Source of the DNA: Cymbomonas tetramitiformis
Lineage: Eukaryota > Chlorophyta > Pyramimonadophyceae > Pyramimonadales > Pyramimonadaceae
Direction: 5' to 3'
NCBI GenBank assembly: GCA_001247695.2
Contig: LGRX02035486.1
Coordinates: forward strand, 1 to 64,000
Length of the DNA: 64,000 bases
The notes under the pieces are model-generated. The model was not told the DNA's origin, did no database searches, and saw nothing but the letters and a program-made list of their open reading frames with translations. This document shows positions 25,301-36,900 of this stretch, piece after piece. Position numbers and translations under genes: made by a program. The first letter of the stretch is position 1. Every line of letters starts with the position of its first letter.

Positions 25301-26365
25301 CCACTTCAGTCCGCGTGGCATCCCCGGCTGCGTGGCACACGGCGGCTGATGGTTGCTTGGGCTGCGTGTCACACGGTGGCTGATGATTGCTTGGGCTGCT
25401 TAGCAAGCGGTGTGTGACACAGCCAGCTGCTTGAGATTCCAACCTTTGAGGGAGTGCGTGAGGCGGCAAATGCGTGGAACAAGGCGCCACGTGGATGAGC
25501 GAGGGACTGGTACTGAGCAGGTGCTGGAGTCGTTCGGCACGGTGCACGTGAAGCCGAGGCCGGCGGCGCCAGAACCGGAGGGGCCGAAGGATGTTGCAGT
25601 TATGAACCGTCGCCATATTGACAACGTCTTGGAGATGCCGAGCTCGGTTGAGAATGCGCACCGCCAGCTCCGGGAGAGCCAGGCCATCAAGGTGCTGCGC
25701 CTTCTGCCCAATCGCGTCACGGGCAGAGCCAAATGTCGGGGAGACAGAGCGCTACACGAGTTGGTGCCGCTTGACCTCCGAGTGGAACCTGCATTTGCTG
25801 AGCATGGAGGAAGCATGAAGGCTCGGTGACAATACATTTTGCATCTTCCTCAACCCCCCACGTCCCCCCTCACCAGAGGTAAAAGCCATTTGGAGAGATG
25901 CCGCAAGAAGGGTGCCAATGAGGGTGTCATTGTGGGGCGCCTCGTTGGAACTTTTAGGTGTTGCGCTTCAAGGAGCTGGGGCAAGCCTCCGAGGACTTTG
26001 CATGGTATGCGCTGCCCGCCGAGCCCGCTCAGTCCCGTGCGCCCCACCCGCTTGCATCCAGTGCATCTCCTCGTCCGAATGACGAGTGTGTTGGCATGTT
26101 GTGTGACGATATCATGGTGAAGATGAAATGGGTTCTGTGGGGTTCATCTGAGAACTGCAGGGAAACGAATGAGGAAGACGTCGGCAAAGATCCGTTTAAC
26201 CGATGGTTTGAGAGACTGGGAAGTACTTGGTGCTGCATCAAGCCGGGGTTGAGGGGGCAGTTAGGGCATGTGCATTATGATTTTTTGCGGGATCGTATTG
26301 GAACAAATCATTCTCAGTGGAAGATTTTCCGACAAGATCCTTGGGATTTGCATTTTGGTGATTAG
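16371..26365 (+). CDS. GT77 family glycosyltransferase, XEG113/arabinosyltransferase-like, at least 17 exons
   Basis: In-phase exons: 16371-16439, 16602-16801, 16950-17111, 17578-17650, 18024-18132 and 18563-18639; 19512-19567, 19691-19752 and 20744-(end unclear); 22457-22513, 23288-23410, 24031-24147, 24436-24524, 24748-24818 and 25131-25216; the last exon is 26161-26365 (TAG). Parts of 25427-25720 are probably coding. Exon 1 (MLFRWHTYILLMLCLISLWL) is a signal anchor, fitting a type II Golgi enzyme. The DxD site is VLISDSDTVWLKNP, made across an intron. Other hallmarks: VDLGVLYVRAT, GRRHRLREA, LVWHQVKQIRRA, LPPLMCGLDRWWFPH, LPFSCPLDH, VRFREHSFLANPRTP, STWCC and GHVHYDF. XEG113 adds arabinose to extensin hydroxyproline arabinans; the exact acceptor here is inference. 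Length is estimated at about 680 residues, as expected. Introns hold many minisatellites. Confidence 0.88.
17100..17285. repeat. Imperfect tandem repeat of about 70 bp in GT77 intron
   Basis: Three imperfect copies share GGATGAAYAARYGAGYTCCC and a following CACGTGGAACCC or a variant. It begins at the donor site of exon 3 (17111|17112) and so overlaps the splice junction. Confidence 0.65.
18664..18731. repeat. 22-bp minisatellite, three copies
   Basis: Three copies of GGCGGCTCGCGGGAGGCCCG plus AT; the third has GCAGG. It lies just after the DxD exon of the GT77 gene. Confidence 0.9.
19803..20008. repeat. 28-bp minisatellite, about seven copies
   Basis: Unit GGAGCCACTCGCCCAGAAGC followed by ACGYGCTT. 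It starts about 50 bases after the exon ending at 19752 and lies in an intron of the GT77 gene. Both strands stay open, giving spurious frames. Confidence 0.93.
20175..20535. repeat. 20-bp minisatellite, about 18 copies
   Basis: Unit CGTCTCGCCCGCTGTATATC with occasional shortened copies. It lies in a GT77 intron. The unit contains the palindrome TATA, and both strands stay open for long distances. Confidence 0.95.
20611..20745. repeat. 44-bp minisatellite carrying CCACGTGGC, three copies
   Basis: Three copies containing CCACGTGGCGGTCATTGCAT (one has GTAATT) followed by GGCTTTYGGGGGAACA. The array ends at the acceptor CAG of the exon beginning at 20744, so the last repeat copy supplies a splice acceptor. 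Confidence 0.85.
22156..22430. repeat. 30-bp minisatellite, about nine copies
   Basis: Unit GGGGGCTTGAGGCATGGGCG plus TATACAGGTG with small indels (26-30 bp). It ends about 25 bases before the GT77 exon at 22457. Confidence 0.93.
22793..22887. repeat. 48-bp direct duplication
   Basis: Two adjacent copies share GGAGTCCGCCTCCTGGCGTG and GAGCTGTCGACTTGC. The tract is intronic in the GT77 gene. Confidence 0.85.
23046..23216. repeat. Long foldback (inverted repeat) in GT77 intron
   Basis: Arms of about 75-80 bases face each other around a short spacer near 23122-23140. Matching words are AACTCATAAAGGGCTTTTCA with its complement, ACCTTTGCTTCCGAT with ATCGGAAGCAAAGGT, and GCGTTTTGCAATCCTCG with CGAGGATTGCAAAACGC. 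It could be a foldback MITE or a hairpin RNA source. Confidence 0.85.
23461..23655. repeat. 20-bp minisatellite with CCACGTGTGCG core, about ten copies
   Basis: Unit CTTGTGCTGCCACGTGTGCG with small variants. It begins about 50 bases after the donor of the GT77 exon ending at 23410. Confidence 0.94.
23908..23973. repeat. 32-bp direct duplication
   Basis: Two copies of TGCTGCAGAGCTCCGCCCGC followed by CGGNGGCTCGCC. It lies in a GT77 intron just before the exon at 24031. Confidence 0.85.
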
Positions 26366-27976
26366 ACTGGAGCACACTCTTGGACACATTTTCTGGATGG
26401 ACTAATGCAAATGTTGCATCGTATGTTGTTATATAGAGGGAAAGGGAGTGCCGCGTGAGTGGTTCGAGCCAGGGAAGAATTTTCCCGATGGTAGATACGC
26501 AGACTCTTCAGAGATACCATTGTTGCAACATCAATGCTAAGTATGCATATTATAATATGTGTTCGGCGTGGTTTAAAGTTTAGATCTAGTATAGTCTATG
26601 TGCAGGCGTTACCCCGCATTCAAGCAGCAAGTTCCCTCATTGCACCATCGTATCCCAGTGTACTACATTTGAAATTGCAGTATTCAGAGAGGCATGTAAA
26701 AAGCTTTGTTTCCGCGGTTGTTGAGTGATATGGCATGTCAACGTAGCTGTAGCGCAATGACAAAGTTGCAGGTGTTCGTCATCCGTTCGATAGAACATTG
26801 GTATCCAACAATAGTCGAACATTGGGGGTTACTCAGCCCTAATCGCAACCGATCACCACTTAGAATTGCTCAAAACACAAGAGAAATGCCAAAATTTTGG
26901 AGATCCTACAATTTCATTGTGAGAGTTCAACATCCGTCAACGTCATGCTTCAGCCAAGCACCCTTCAAAGTTCATCTAGTGATGCATGGCGGTATCCACG
27001 CGTGGGGCACTCCCGCTCCCCCGCGCGTGATGGCGATTTCGTCTTATTATTCCATCAGCACGACCTACATGACCGATTTAAAATTGTATGCTGGGTAAAA
27101 TTGCTTCGAGAAATGACCTGCCATGTCGGGTTAAGCGCCGTGTTTGTGACGGTCCGGGCAATTCTAGATTTGTTTACAAGATGCCTCTAATGTATAGTGG
27201 CATGTTCGTATATTTTAATGGAATTTGATAATGTATCCATTCAGTATCGGATGCCTCTGTCGCTTGGTGCATGCCAGTGCTTTGTAGTAAGCCATTTATT
27301 TAAAAGGTGTTTTTAGTGAATATGCATGTTTGTACTCATACCAATATGAATCGGGTCCCCTATATGCAGTAGTGACATCATTAAACATTAGTTATATCAT
27401 TTGCATATGTATATAGAGGTATGAGCAACTTTATTGTAAGGTTCACATCTCACAATTGAAATGGCAAACTCAACAAACTCGTTCAGCGCGGCTCGAGATG
27501 GGGGCATCAGCGCGGCTCAAGGTGGCCGGGCTTCAGTGCGGCTCGAGATGGGGGCATGAAATGCCAAAACAACGCATATATGATATATATAATACCATAT
27601 TGATGCGATGCACATGTTGCTGCCCTACTTATTGTTGTTGTATTATTATCGATGATCAACTCGGTTTTACCACATCAGCGCATACACCGCGTGTACTGTG
27701 GGTTACTGTACGAGTTTCATTATGCATCATCATTATCATCATGAGACATCTTGCGCACCGATGAAAGTGCTTTGTTTAAGCATCATCATTTTCTCGCTGA
27801 ATATACTTATTTTGGCATGGTCGTGGATCAAATTGATAATGAAGCGACTGGATATTGCGCCATCCCACAATATGTGCTTGTATGCGCCAGCGTGTGTGCC
27901 AAGCCCTTAAGCAGCTAATTATTCGTATTTGGATGTCATTATGCACCGTGTACAGCAGCAGCAGAGCTCTATACAT
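26366..27976. other. Intergenic stretch between convergent genes
   Basis: The GT77 gene (+) and the giant SecA-like gene (-) converge here, so both 3' ends and poly(A) signals should lie within it. The DNA is AT-richer than either gene. 27482-27558 holds two to three copies of GCGGCTCGAGATGGGGGCAT. No coding signal was found. Confidence 0.6.
27482..27558. repeat. Short tandem repeat
   Basis: Imperfect copies of TCAGYGCGGCTCRAGATGGG followed by GGCAT, in the intergenic region. Confidence 0.75.
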
Positions 27977-30900
27977 CTACCAGCCCTGTTGGCATCTCTC
28001 TTTGTACTCCGCAACCAGCTCACTTCCACCAATGTCATCAAGCGCATTTTGGCATACAATATCCATGAGGCTGGCAGAGCTGTCGAGTGGTTGCGCTATG
28101 CCTGAGGTGGTATTTGCTATGTGACGGAAGGTGCTTTGCACTGCTGCTTCTCCACCTATATAAAACGCGTAGACTGGAATCCCAAGAATGGCAAGCTGAT
28201 TTGCCTCTCTCCGATAATCAGTGGCCATGATGTGCTTGTGATATCTTAGTCTTTCGCCTTTCTTCTCTCTGTGCGGTGGTGCATCTCCAATAAGCAGAAC
28301 CCGAGTCACTGCCTTCTGCTGATGTTCGCATGATACCTCGGCGAGTGCATGCTCCACAGCCTCCTCCTTATCTCTTCCCCCACCTGGGAGCGGCATCGAA
28401 GCTGTGTGAGTTGTACAGCCGTGACTCGCATGTATCGATCAGTGATGGTTTTATCACTGACCGTCTGATGCACAGGACACTCTTAGAACTTACCACAGCT
28501 CTGGATCACACAATGTATATCATAAAGGCACACACATTACCTCAATGCGCGTGCCTAATCTGGCCAACCCAGCTGATATCTGATATATTTCTAAATGGCT
28601 TGTATTGAATTTCATCGTATTCATTTGTCATTGCCTCATCAAGTTCGCTTCAAATTAATCAAATATATTGAACACTGCACATGTCAATGGCTATTGAAGC
28701 TTTGTTGTTTACTAAAGTAGTGTCATTAATGTGTTGCGCAAAACTGTGATTTATCGTAAGGGAAAAGTATATATATTGTGTAACATCCCTCTGTAATACT
28801 GCTGTCAACAGGTGGGTGCGCCTCATTGTGCATTTTGCCATGCTTACATTTTTTAACTTATAGTACTATAAACACATGTTCTTCTCGGCGCAATACAACA
28901 CACACACACACACACATGCTATGATGGCCAACGGTTCAAATGTGAGTGTGGGGCATCAGTGATCATTGTACGTGAGTGTAGTAGTACAGTTCATCCGTGA
29001 ATTGTGATTGCAGCCTTGTATGCCCCGCCCGCGCCAGGAAAAGCGCGTTGCATGTGCGTGCGCATGTGTGTATGCGCTTGTGTGCGTGTGGCATGCTAGT
29101 CGTACACAATCACGCGCGGTTTGTTGCTGGGTACATATGCAAGTGCTTTGTGGTGGACCAGAGCTGACATTTATAATTTTATCAAACCTGTATATCATGC
29201 AAGTATCTGTCTAATGTAACGCTGAAATCCGATTGTAATGATTCGCGTGATTAGATATCACTCATCAATATGTGTGGTGCAGCGTGTGTAACAGACAATT
29301 GATTGCAAACCACAACTGCCTGTAATATCTCGGTGTTTCTGACTTGATGAATATCATGTACCAACTGTAGGCAAGCTTTTGGAGTGAAAGTGCTCACCAC
29401 TCTTTAGTTCATTTTTACACTCGATAGTTTGAACGAAGTTGTCCAGCTCGTTGGCATCCCTAGACCAAGGGGATTTCCGAAGCAGATGTATATCACTATA
29501 ATCACGATATGCAACCCACATCAGCTCCAGATTGTCTCCGCCAATCTCTGCGATCCGACGCAGCATCTCTCGGATGTGTTCCTTGGTTGAGTCCCATATG
29601 GGCCCCATTGAACCGGTCGCATCAGACAGACACATCATTCGGCACTTCTTCAGGCTGCTATCATCGTGCATGTGCGCCGCCTTGTACATCACCTTGAAAG
29701 CCTCCCGCGCCTATTGCACTTATTGCACTTAGTTGTTAAATATCTATACATAAATTTGACTCAATTGTTAAATATCTATACATAAATTTGAGGTTAAGAT
29801 GGTCAGCTGAAGCTTAGGTTGCAAGCACTACTTCCTGCCGCCAAATGCATTCGTTGAAATAGAAGAAGTCGTGTGTACGATACCATGCTGTGGGATCAGG
29901 CTTGGCTCTGCTGCGCTTCAGCTATGAGGCAGCGCGCAGTGCCGCACTGTTTCTATGTCCCAACGGCTGCAGTGAATCCATGCACGTATGTAGTCATCTA
30001 TATTGTAGAATCGATGATATCATAGCATCAGCCGGTGAAGTAGACACCAGGAGTGGGTGTGCAAGAAGGAACGCCTGCAGACTACGTAGCATATGCCCAG
30101 CGCCTCTAGCACTGCCGGCTCGTTGCGCGTGTGGAGGCATCAACCTCCGCAGCAAGCTTGAGATACCTGCTCCCTGAAGTGCTGAACACTCGATAACAAA
30201 GAGGGTGTGTGGGCTGCAGAGGGGGGGTGGGCTGCGAGCCCTGCGGGTCTTACACTCATTCCCGACATAGAGTACTTCCGCAAAACAGACACAGGCTATC
30301 GGATAGCAGTGTGCCACAGAGGCAAAACGAGGCATGGGTGTAGTACGCATCTTGTGCGAGGATGTATCGTGACATTCGTAGCAGAGTGGACGCCCACTCT
30401 TCACCTACACATGTCACGTGTTTGTCTTAGCAAGCTATGCATACCTGGTTCATGTTTTTTGCCAGGAGGGAATCGAAGTAGGCATGTGTGAGGCGATCCT
30501 TGTGCATCGCCTCTTGCAGCTTCTCGCTCATCTCTGCAAACACCCCTGCACGCTGCTTTTCTCGGGCTTCGTCGATGATGGTGTACAGCTCCCGGGGATG
30601 GTGTTGTTTTGCCTCTCCACGTTCTATCGCCAAGTTTTCCTTCAGGTCGTCCTCCAGTAGCACCATGGCATACGTGCCTTGCTTACCCTGCAGGAGGCGC
30701 ACTCCCACAACAGCACCGCAACAGCATTGTGGCGTATGAGCCTAGCTTACCCTGCAGGAGGTGCACTCCCACAACCCTTTGGGTGCAGCATATGAATGAA
30801 GGATTTGTCAATTACCTGTCTGGCGGTGCGGCCCTGAATCTGCACCTCCTCGCTCTTCTCCATGGAAACAAAGGTTTGTATCACATGCATCCCCCCTGCA

Positions 30901-33900
30901 TTTCATCCACGACACCCCTGCTCCTGGTAGTGACGTACTGCAGTTGACCATGCCCGTCGTGGTATGTGTTTGGCCACAACAGCCGCCATGCCACCCTGAT
31001 ACGGCTTATTTGAGGATGGCCAAGATTTGCCGAATACTATCAGCAACCCTCATATTCCGCCAGGCAAATGCAACCAATGTAGACCACGCCCCCCGCCTTC
31101 GAGAACTCGACCACCGCAGTGACAGGGTCACGATCTTGCCTTTGGGGTGGGCATTTCCATAACAGATCACTTGCAATTATTATCCGAGTGAGGCGCGTCT
31201 ACGGTCAAATGAAGATGGAAACAGTAGAGCTGCAACTGGGAATCAGGTGCTGAAAGACCCACCTGCCTCTTGCAGCTTACGGTCCACGCAAAAGAAGTCA
31301 GTGCCTCGGCCAAACACCTGGCCATGCACAACAGGGCTCTTTCAGCAGCCTCTTGAGGCAGATTGCTTGTGTCATACTGTTGGGCATCTTCGGTCTTCAG
31401 CCCTCGGCAGAACCTGGAGCAGCAGCCCGTGAATGGCCTTTTGCACAATCTGAATACTCTCACAGAACGCACTGCGCAAACCAATAGCCAGCCCCGGCCT
31501 CACACCACGGCATCACAGGCCGCAAGGCTCACCCTTACTACGCTGGGTGCGTCAATGAGCCGTCCCTGGGCTCATCTCTCCACCAGGGTGTATGTGCTAT
31601 CCGTCGGGACAAGGGGCGCAGATAGATTTCTGCAGGTACTACATACCGCGGTGCAGAATGTGGCCTGGCCGACGGTGGCCGCCTTTTTTATGATGTACTC
31701 CTTCTCCTCTCGGCTCTGGCTCTCCTTCAGGACATTCTTGGTTGCCACCCGCCTGGAGTAATTGGACTGCATGAACTCTTCGAGCCACAAGGCATCCTTG
31801 AAGAGAGTGATGACAGCTCGCCCACCCGCCACTACCTTCCTTACCTGTAGGGAAGGGGGTTGGCAGCAGGGCTACATCCCCTGAATATGAACTACAAACT
31901 TCCTGTATCTGAGTGCGTGGCAGGTCAGAGGGAAACGCCTCATTGGAAAAGGTTAGTATTTAGCGAACAGCACACAGCGGAGGGTACTCACATGTATAAG
32001 CCCAGTGACCATCAATTGACTTGCTTTGCCTCCATGGTGTGTACAAGAAAATAAATGGTGAAACTGATTAGGAGATTGGGAGAGCGGATCAACGCGCCTC
32101 CTCGATGATAGCTTGGAAGAAGGCGTCTTTGGAGGCCTCGACGATGATGGGATTTGTTTGGGACTGATCGAGGAATCTAAAATTGCTCTGGCCATAAACC
32201 GAAGGCATGCGGGTATAAATGTGGATGGCGTATTGGTTTAGAATCTGCCACTCGTGCACCCCGAGGGCCTCCACAGTGCCTGACACCCCGAGGATCAACG
32301 CAGGTGTTACGCTTGCGTAAGAGAACTGACCGCAGGGCACTCTGAGCTGGAGCGCCTTCGCCAGTGTGGTCTCCGGGTTCCGAAGGGTGCCCTTAGAGGC
32401 TTCGCTGAGATAGGCAAAGGCAGTGCGGTAGCCCCACACGACATCATAGTTGATCCCGTCCATCTCCTGGAGAAAAGGAAACAATGAGCACCCCTCTTCA
32501 AAATAGGGGGTGAATATATGCCTCAATACATACATGCTATTGCATCCAACAAAATGTTCCGCACGCGGAAGCGGAGGCAAACTGCCCTCTTTTGTAGAAA
32601 TGGAATTGGAGGCCTGTTGATTCGGACATCCTCTGCCAAGAATTATATTGTTGCGCTCCGCAGTGTGCTGTGACCATGATCTTAGGAGCTCTCTCTGCTT
32701 TATCCGAGCATAATACAGTTTTGAGGCCTTCCGAGTATGTCAGGCCTCAGACTACCGTCCTCTAAACCGTTGAGGGGTCCGGGAAATCTTAGTAGAACTA
32801 CCACGCATAGCGTTATTTGATGTAATTTATTCTTGTACGAGATGTTTGCAAACAGGCGCACAGAAAAAACTGTCAAAATCGGGGACTCCAAATCGAAGCA
32901 AAAGCAACGATGAGGGGTGATCAATTAAGTCCCACCTTGTACCCAATGCGGTTGTGGGTGGTGTCGAAGTGATATGCCGGGGTGCTGAACTGCTTCAAGT
33001 CGCTGCACATGCATGCGAGCTCCTTTTCAAGCAGGAAGTGCCACTGCGGGAACTGTCTCAGCAGCGCAAGGTACGCTGGCAGCTTTTGCGCAGCTCGCAG
33101 CACCTCCCTGGGCCTCCCGGCCTGGCCGCGCAGCTCCCAGATCGCGCGCAGAATGGCCGACACCTTTGGCTCTTCGAGACATGCAACCTGGTTGTGGCAC
33201 TTTCCGTAGAAGTTCTGTCCGAAGAACACGTCAACCTCGTCCACGAGAAGGACCTCCTCCCCTTGGCCAGGGCTTGGAGGCGCCACGTCGGTCTTCACGG
33301 TTCGTGCGAGGCAATGCGACCCCCCCGCGGAGGAGTTCTCAGCTTTAACCGGGTCGCGGGTCAGAGGCTGAATGGAAGCGTTGCATGCGCTGGAGGGGAT
33401 TTGACGTCGACCAGCCGGGTTGTCACAGGTACGTGCACAGCCACCTTCGCTGTCATTGGTGGAAGAGGTGGCAGTAGGTGTGTGCATAAGCTCGAGGGTC
33501 ATGTTGCGCAGGTTACCCTTGGCAGCAACGGCGTCCTCGCTGTAGGCCGTGATCTTGCTGTACGTGACATAGCCAGTTACCCCGAATGCATAGAAGAGGT
33601 CCTGGAAGAGGTCTCGGTCTCGGTCGCTGAGGTACTCTGAGTAGCACACGCACCGGACGCGCAGCCCGAGCAGCCCGAGCAGCAGCGCGCATACACCCAG
33701 GATGATGGACTTGCCCTCACCCGTACGAATCTGCATCAGCTGATTCACCAGGGCTGGGTCATCCGTGCCCAAGCCCATCAGCTGCAGGATGGTGAGGACC
33801 TGGATGTTGTGTGGCTTCAGAAGCACGCTGCTATGGCTTCTTGGAGCTTCGTCACCGCTGCGGTCGCTACAACTCTGCAGCGCGAGAGGGCCGCCAGCCA

Positions 33901-36900
33901 GCGCGGCATCTGAGAGGCGCGTGAAGCTGTCACCTGATTTGGAGATGGTGAAGTAGGCGAAGACGCCACCAAGGAGCCCTGGCACCGCAGCCTTGACCTC
34001 TCGGGACCACTGGCGGACGCAGCATGGACGAAGCTTCGAAGCCTTATCCACCACTTTCTGCGCAATCTCGTCCAGTTGCAGCTTCCCGACGCGCCACATG
34101 CTGAAGCACTCATCATACTCTGCTTCATAGGTCTCAAAGCCAGACCGCAGCCTCGCCTGTCCGATAGTAATGTCTTGGGCAGAGTCTGGAGATGTTTTCC
34201 CCACCATCAGCTTGCTGGTCACCTCTGCCAAGGTGGCATCAACCGATTTTTGCGTCACTTCTTCGTTCCACTGCAGAGTCACCACGTCCTTAAAGTGCCT
34301 AAAGGTGTTCACAAGCACGTGCCCGATGCGCTGGTCTTCGGATGACACTGCCTCCCCGCTCGGGTCCCTCGCCCCAAATATCCCCCGCTCCAGCCCCATG
34401 CCGAGCTGGAACAAGTAGTGGAAGCCCCACGGGAGAGCCTGGCAAGCATCCAGCACGTTCTCAAGGTTCAGCATGGCCATGTCCTTGAACCGCGGAAGAT
34501 CGTCCACGATGTATCCCAGGTGAATCAGCTGCATTGCCACATTGGTTATGTTTTCCTCCGCGTGTGCCTGGCTCCTGAGGAAGCCCCGGGTCTTCCCCGC
34601 CAGCGCCACGATCTCCTTCTCCACGCTCTCGGCAACTTGTGCAATGCGCTGGCGCCACCCGTCCGACCAGAGGTCATCGAAGGCGCTCAGCTGCAGTTCC
34701 ATCTGTGCAAGCGCCCCGAAGGCCTCATGCACCTTCTTCAGCTCGCGCCGCTCCCAGCTGACTCTCACACTGGCTCCGATTCCGCGAGCATGTTCCTTCA
34801 CAGCCTCGTGGACTGCTTGCCTTACGCGATCCACGTCAAATGGGGATGTCACCAATTCGCACAGCCGGTGTAAGTCCGCCAGCCCAGAGAGCAGTGCCTT
34901 GATGCGGTCATATGCCTGATCATCAAGAAGCTGGGCCGCGCGGTCCTTCAGCATCCGTGGAACTTGGCTGATCCGTGAGGTGAACAGCCGTGCCAGCTCA
35001 TCCGGGTACCGGGAGCGAATATCTCCACTCAGCAACGCCTCCTTGGCGCGCTCCACCTGCTGTTGCTTCGCAGTAGATCCTCCAGGACGGTCAGGGTGGT
35101 ATACCATACACTTGCAATGGTACGCCTTCTTGCACCCCGCCTCGTGGGTGCAGGGAGGCACCTCGAGCACCGCGAAGTGGATTCCCAGCTCGGCCAGCCT
35201 CTCCCCACCAAAGTGCGCATTCCGGAGCGCAATGACGCGCTGGAACTCGCGGTCGTCTGTCAAATCGGCTCCGATATCTTCACAGTAGACCGCGAGCTCG
35301 CTGGAAAGAAACTGTCCGACGCCGCGCAAAGTGCTCACTGACGCCGAGGCGGCTTCGAAGTCGAACTCGTCCTGTAACTGTGACTCTAGCCGCTTCACCC
35401 GGGCCTCGAGGGCGCAGCACATCTCCCCGTGCAGGTGAGCACAGCGCTGCTTCACCCCGGGATGGCTGAGGGTCAGCCCAAGCACCAGGCTGTGGAACCG
35501 TGAGAAGAGCACCCGTGTCTCATCAATGCGGTTGCGGCCAAGCTCCAGCACGAGGTCAGCAGCAAGCTGGGACAACCGCTGAGCAATCTGCGTGCACACC
35601 ATCTCGGCGTCGGCATCATCATGTAGGTGGCTGCCAAGTTGCTGCAGAATGCATTTCAGGGCGCGCCCCAGCGCCCCTGTTGGGCCGTAATTATGTTTTG
35701 CCATATGACAACGCGCCTCCTCGACCATCCCAGAGACCCGCTTCTGAAGCTTCTCCCGCAGACGATCGTATTCCGATGTGTAGAATGGCAGTTTGTGTAG
35801 AAGGGCGCTCACGGGCCTGGAGCTTTCGGACCTCAGTGCATTCAGCTGCCGGACCCAGCGTGCAAGCTGCTCGTGATGCATAAGATACTTGCCGTACTCC
35901 TTCATCACCTTCGCGTCACTTGCCCGGAGCTCTTTCAGTTCTTGCAGGAGGTCTACGCCTCCCAGCTGTGGCACATGCTCCTTCAGGCCCTTGTCCCACT
36001 CCCGCTTCCAGTGCTCGAACACCTCGACTGCTAAGGTAAAGATCTCACGCTCCTTCGCCACGTCGCGTATCTGGATCAATACTTTGCTCAGCTGATCTCT
36101 AAGACGGGCCCTGACCTCGTGGTAGTGCTCCTTCACCACCTGCTGGGCGGGACCGTGCGCCGCCGCCTTCAGACTGCGCAGCGCAGTAAAGAGCCGTGGG
36201 GATGCAGAGCGGTCTTGCAACTCTGAGGTGCTGTAATCAACATACTCTTTCAGCTCACGGTCTAGCTGCTTCAAGCTGCACTCAGCACGAGATATGACTG
36301 CACTCGCACGCTGCTTGTCGTGGGAGTTGAGCAAGCCCGCGACATCCGCGTGGTACCCCTTCGCGCTGGAGAGTTTGACAAAAAGGACTGGATAGCTCGA
36401 TGCCACTTCTGGATAGCTCCCTGCCAACTCGAGATTCGAAAGCAGCCCCTGAAAATGCTCGGCCACGCAGGCCTCGAGCATCTGCACTTGGTCTGCGAGG
36501 GCCACTGATGGCGTGTGCTGCTTCAGCGTCTCGCCAAGCTTGCCGAGCTCGTCCCTTGCCTTCTTCAACAGTGCAATCGCTGTCACTATCTCTGCGCCAG
36601 ACGCTATCTGCGCATGAGCTGCGGAGATCTTCGCCTGCACGCTCGATGCGAGCAACCCCATGATGCGGGTAAAGCGCTGCCTGCTCAGGTTATCCTGTGA
36701 CTCCGCAAGAGGCTCGAGGAGCTCCCTGATCCCCGCAAACTCGAACGCTTCTATGTTCTTCTGGACCTCCTCGTCCACCCGCGCCCGTTTGATTTCCAGC
36801 ATGCTAGTTAGATAGTCCAAGTCCCTGCTGGCCTGATGCTTGAGGTGCGCATCGAGCACGCGTGCCATGGCAAATTTCTCCAGGCGTGCCTCCACTTCCT

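Noticed and set aside
32921..33830. Plastid or bacterial secA gene
   Set aside because: Motor motifs are SecA-like, but the gene is spliced, fused to GTPase, J-like and vWA parts, and lacks any transit peptide; it is not the export SecA.
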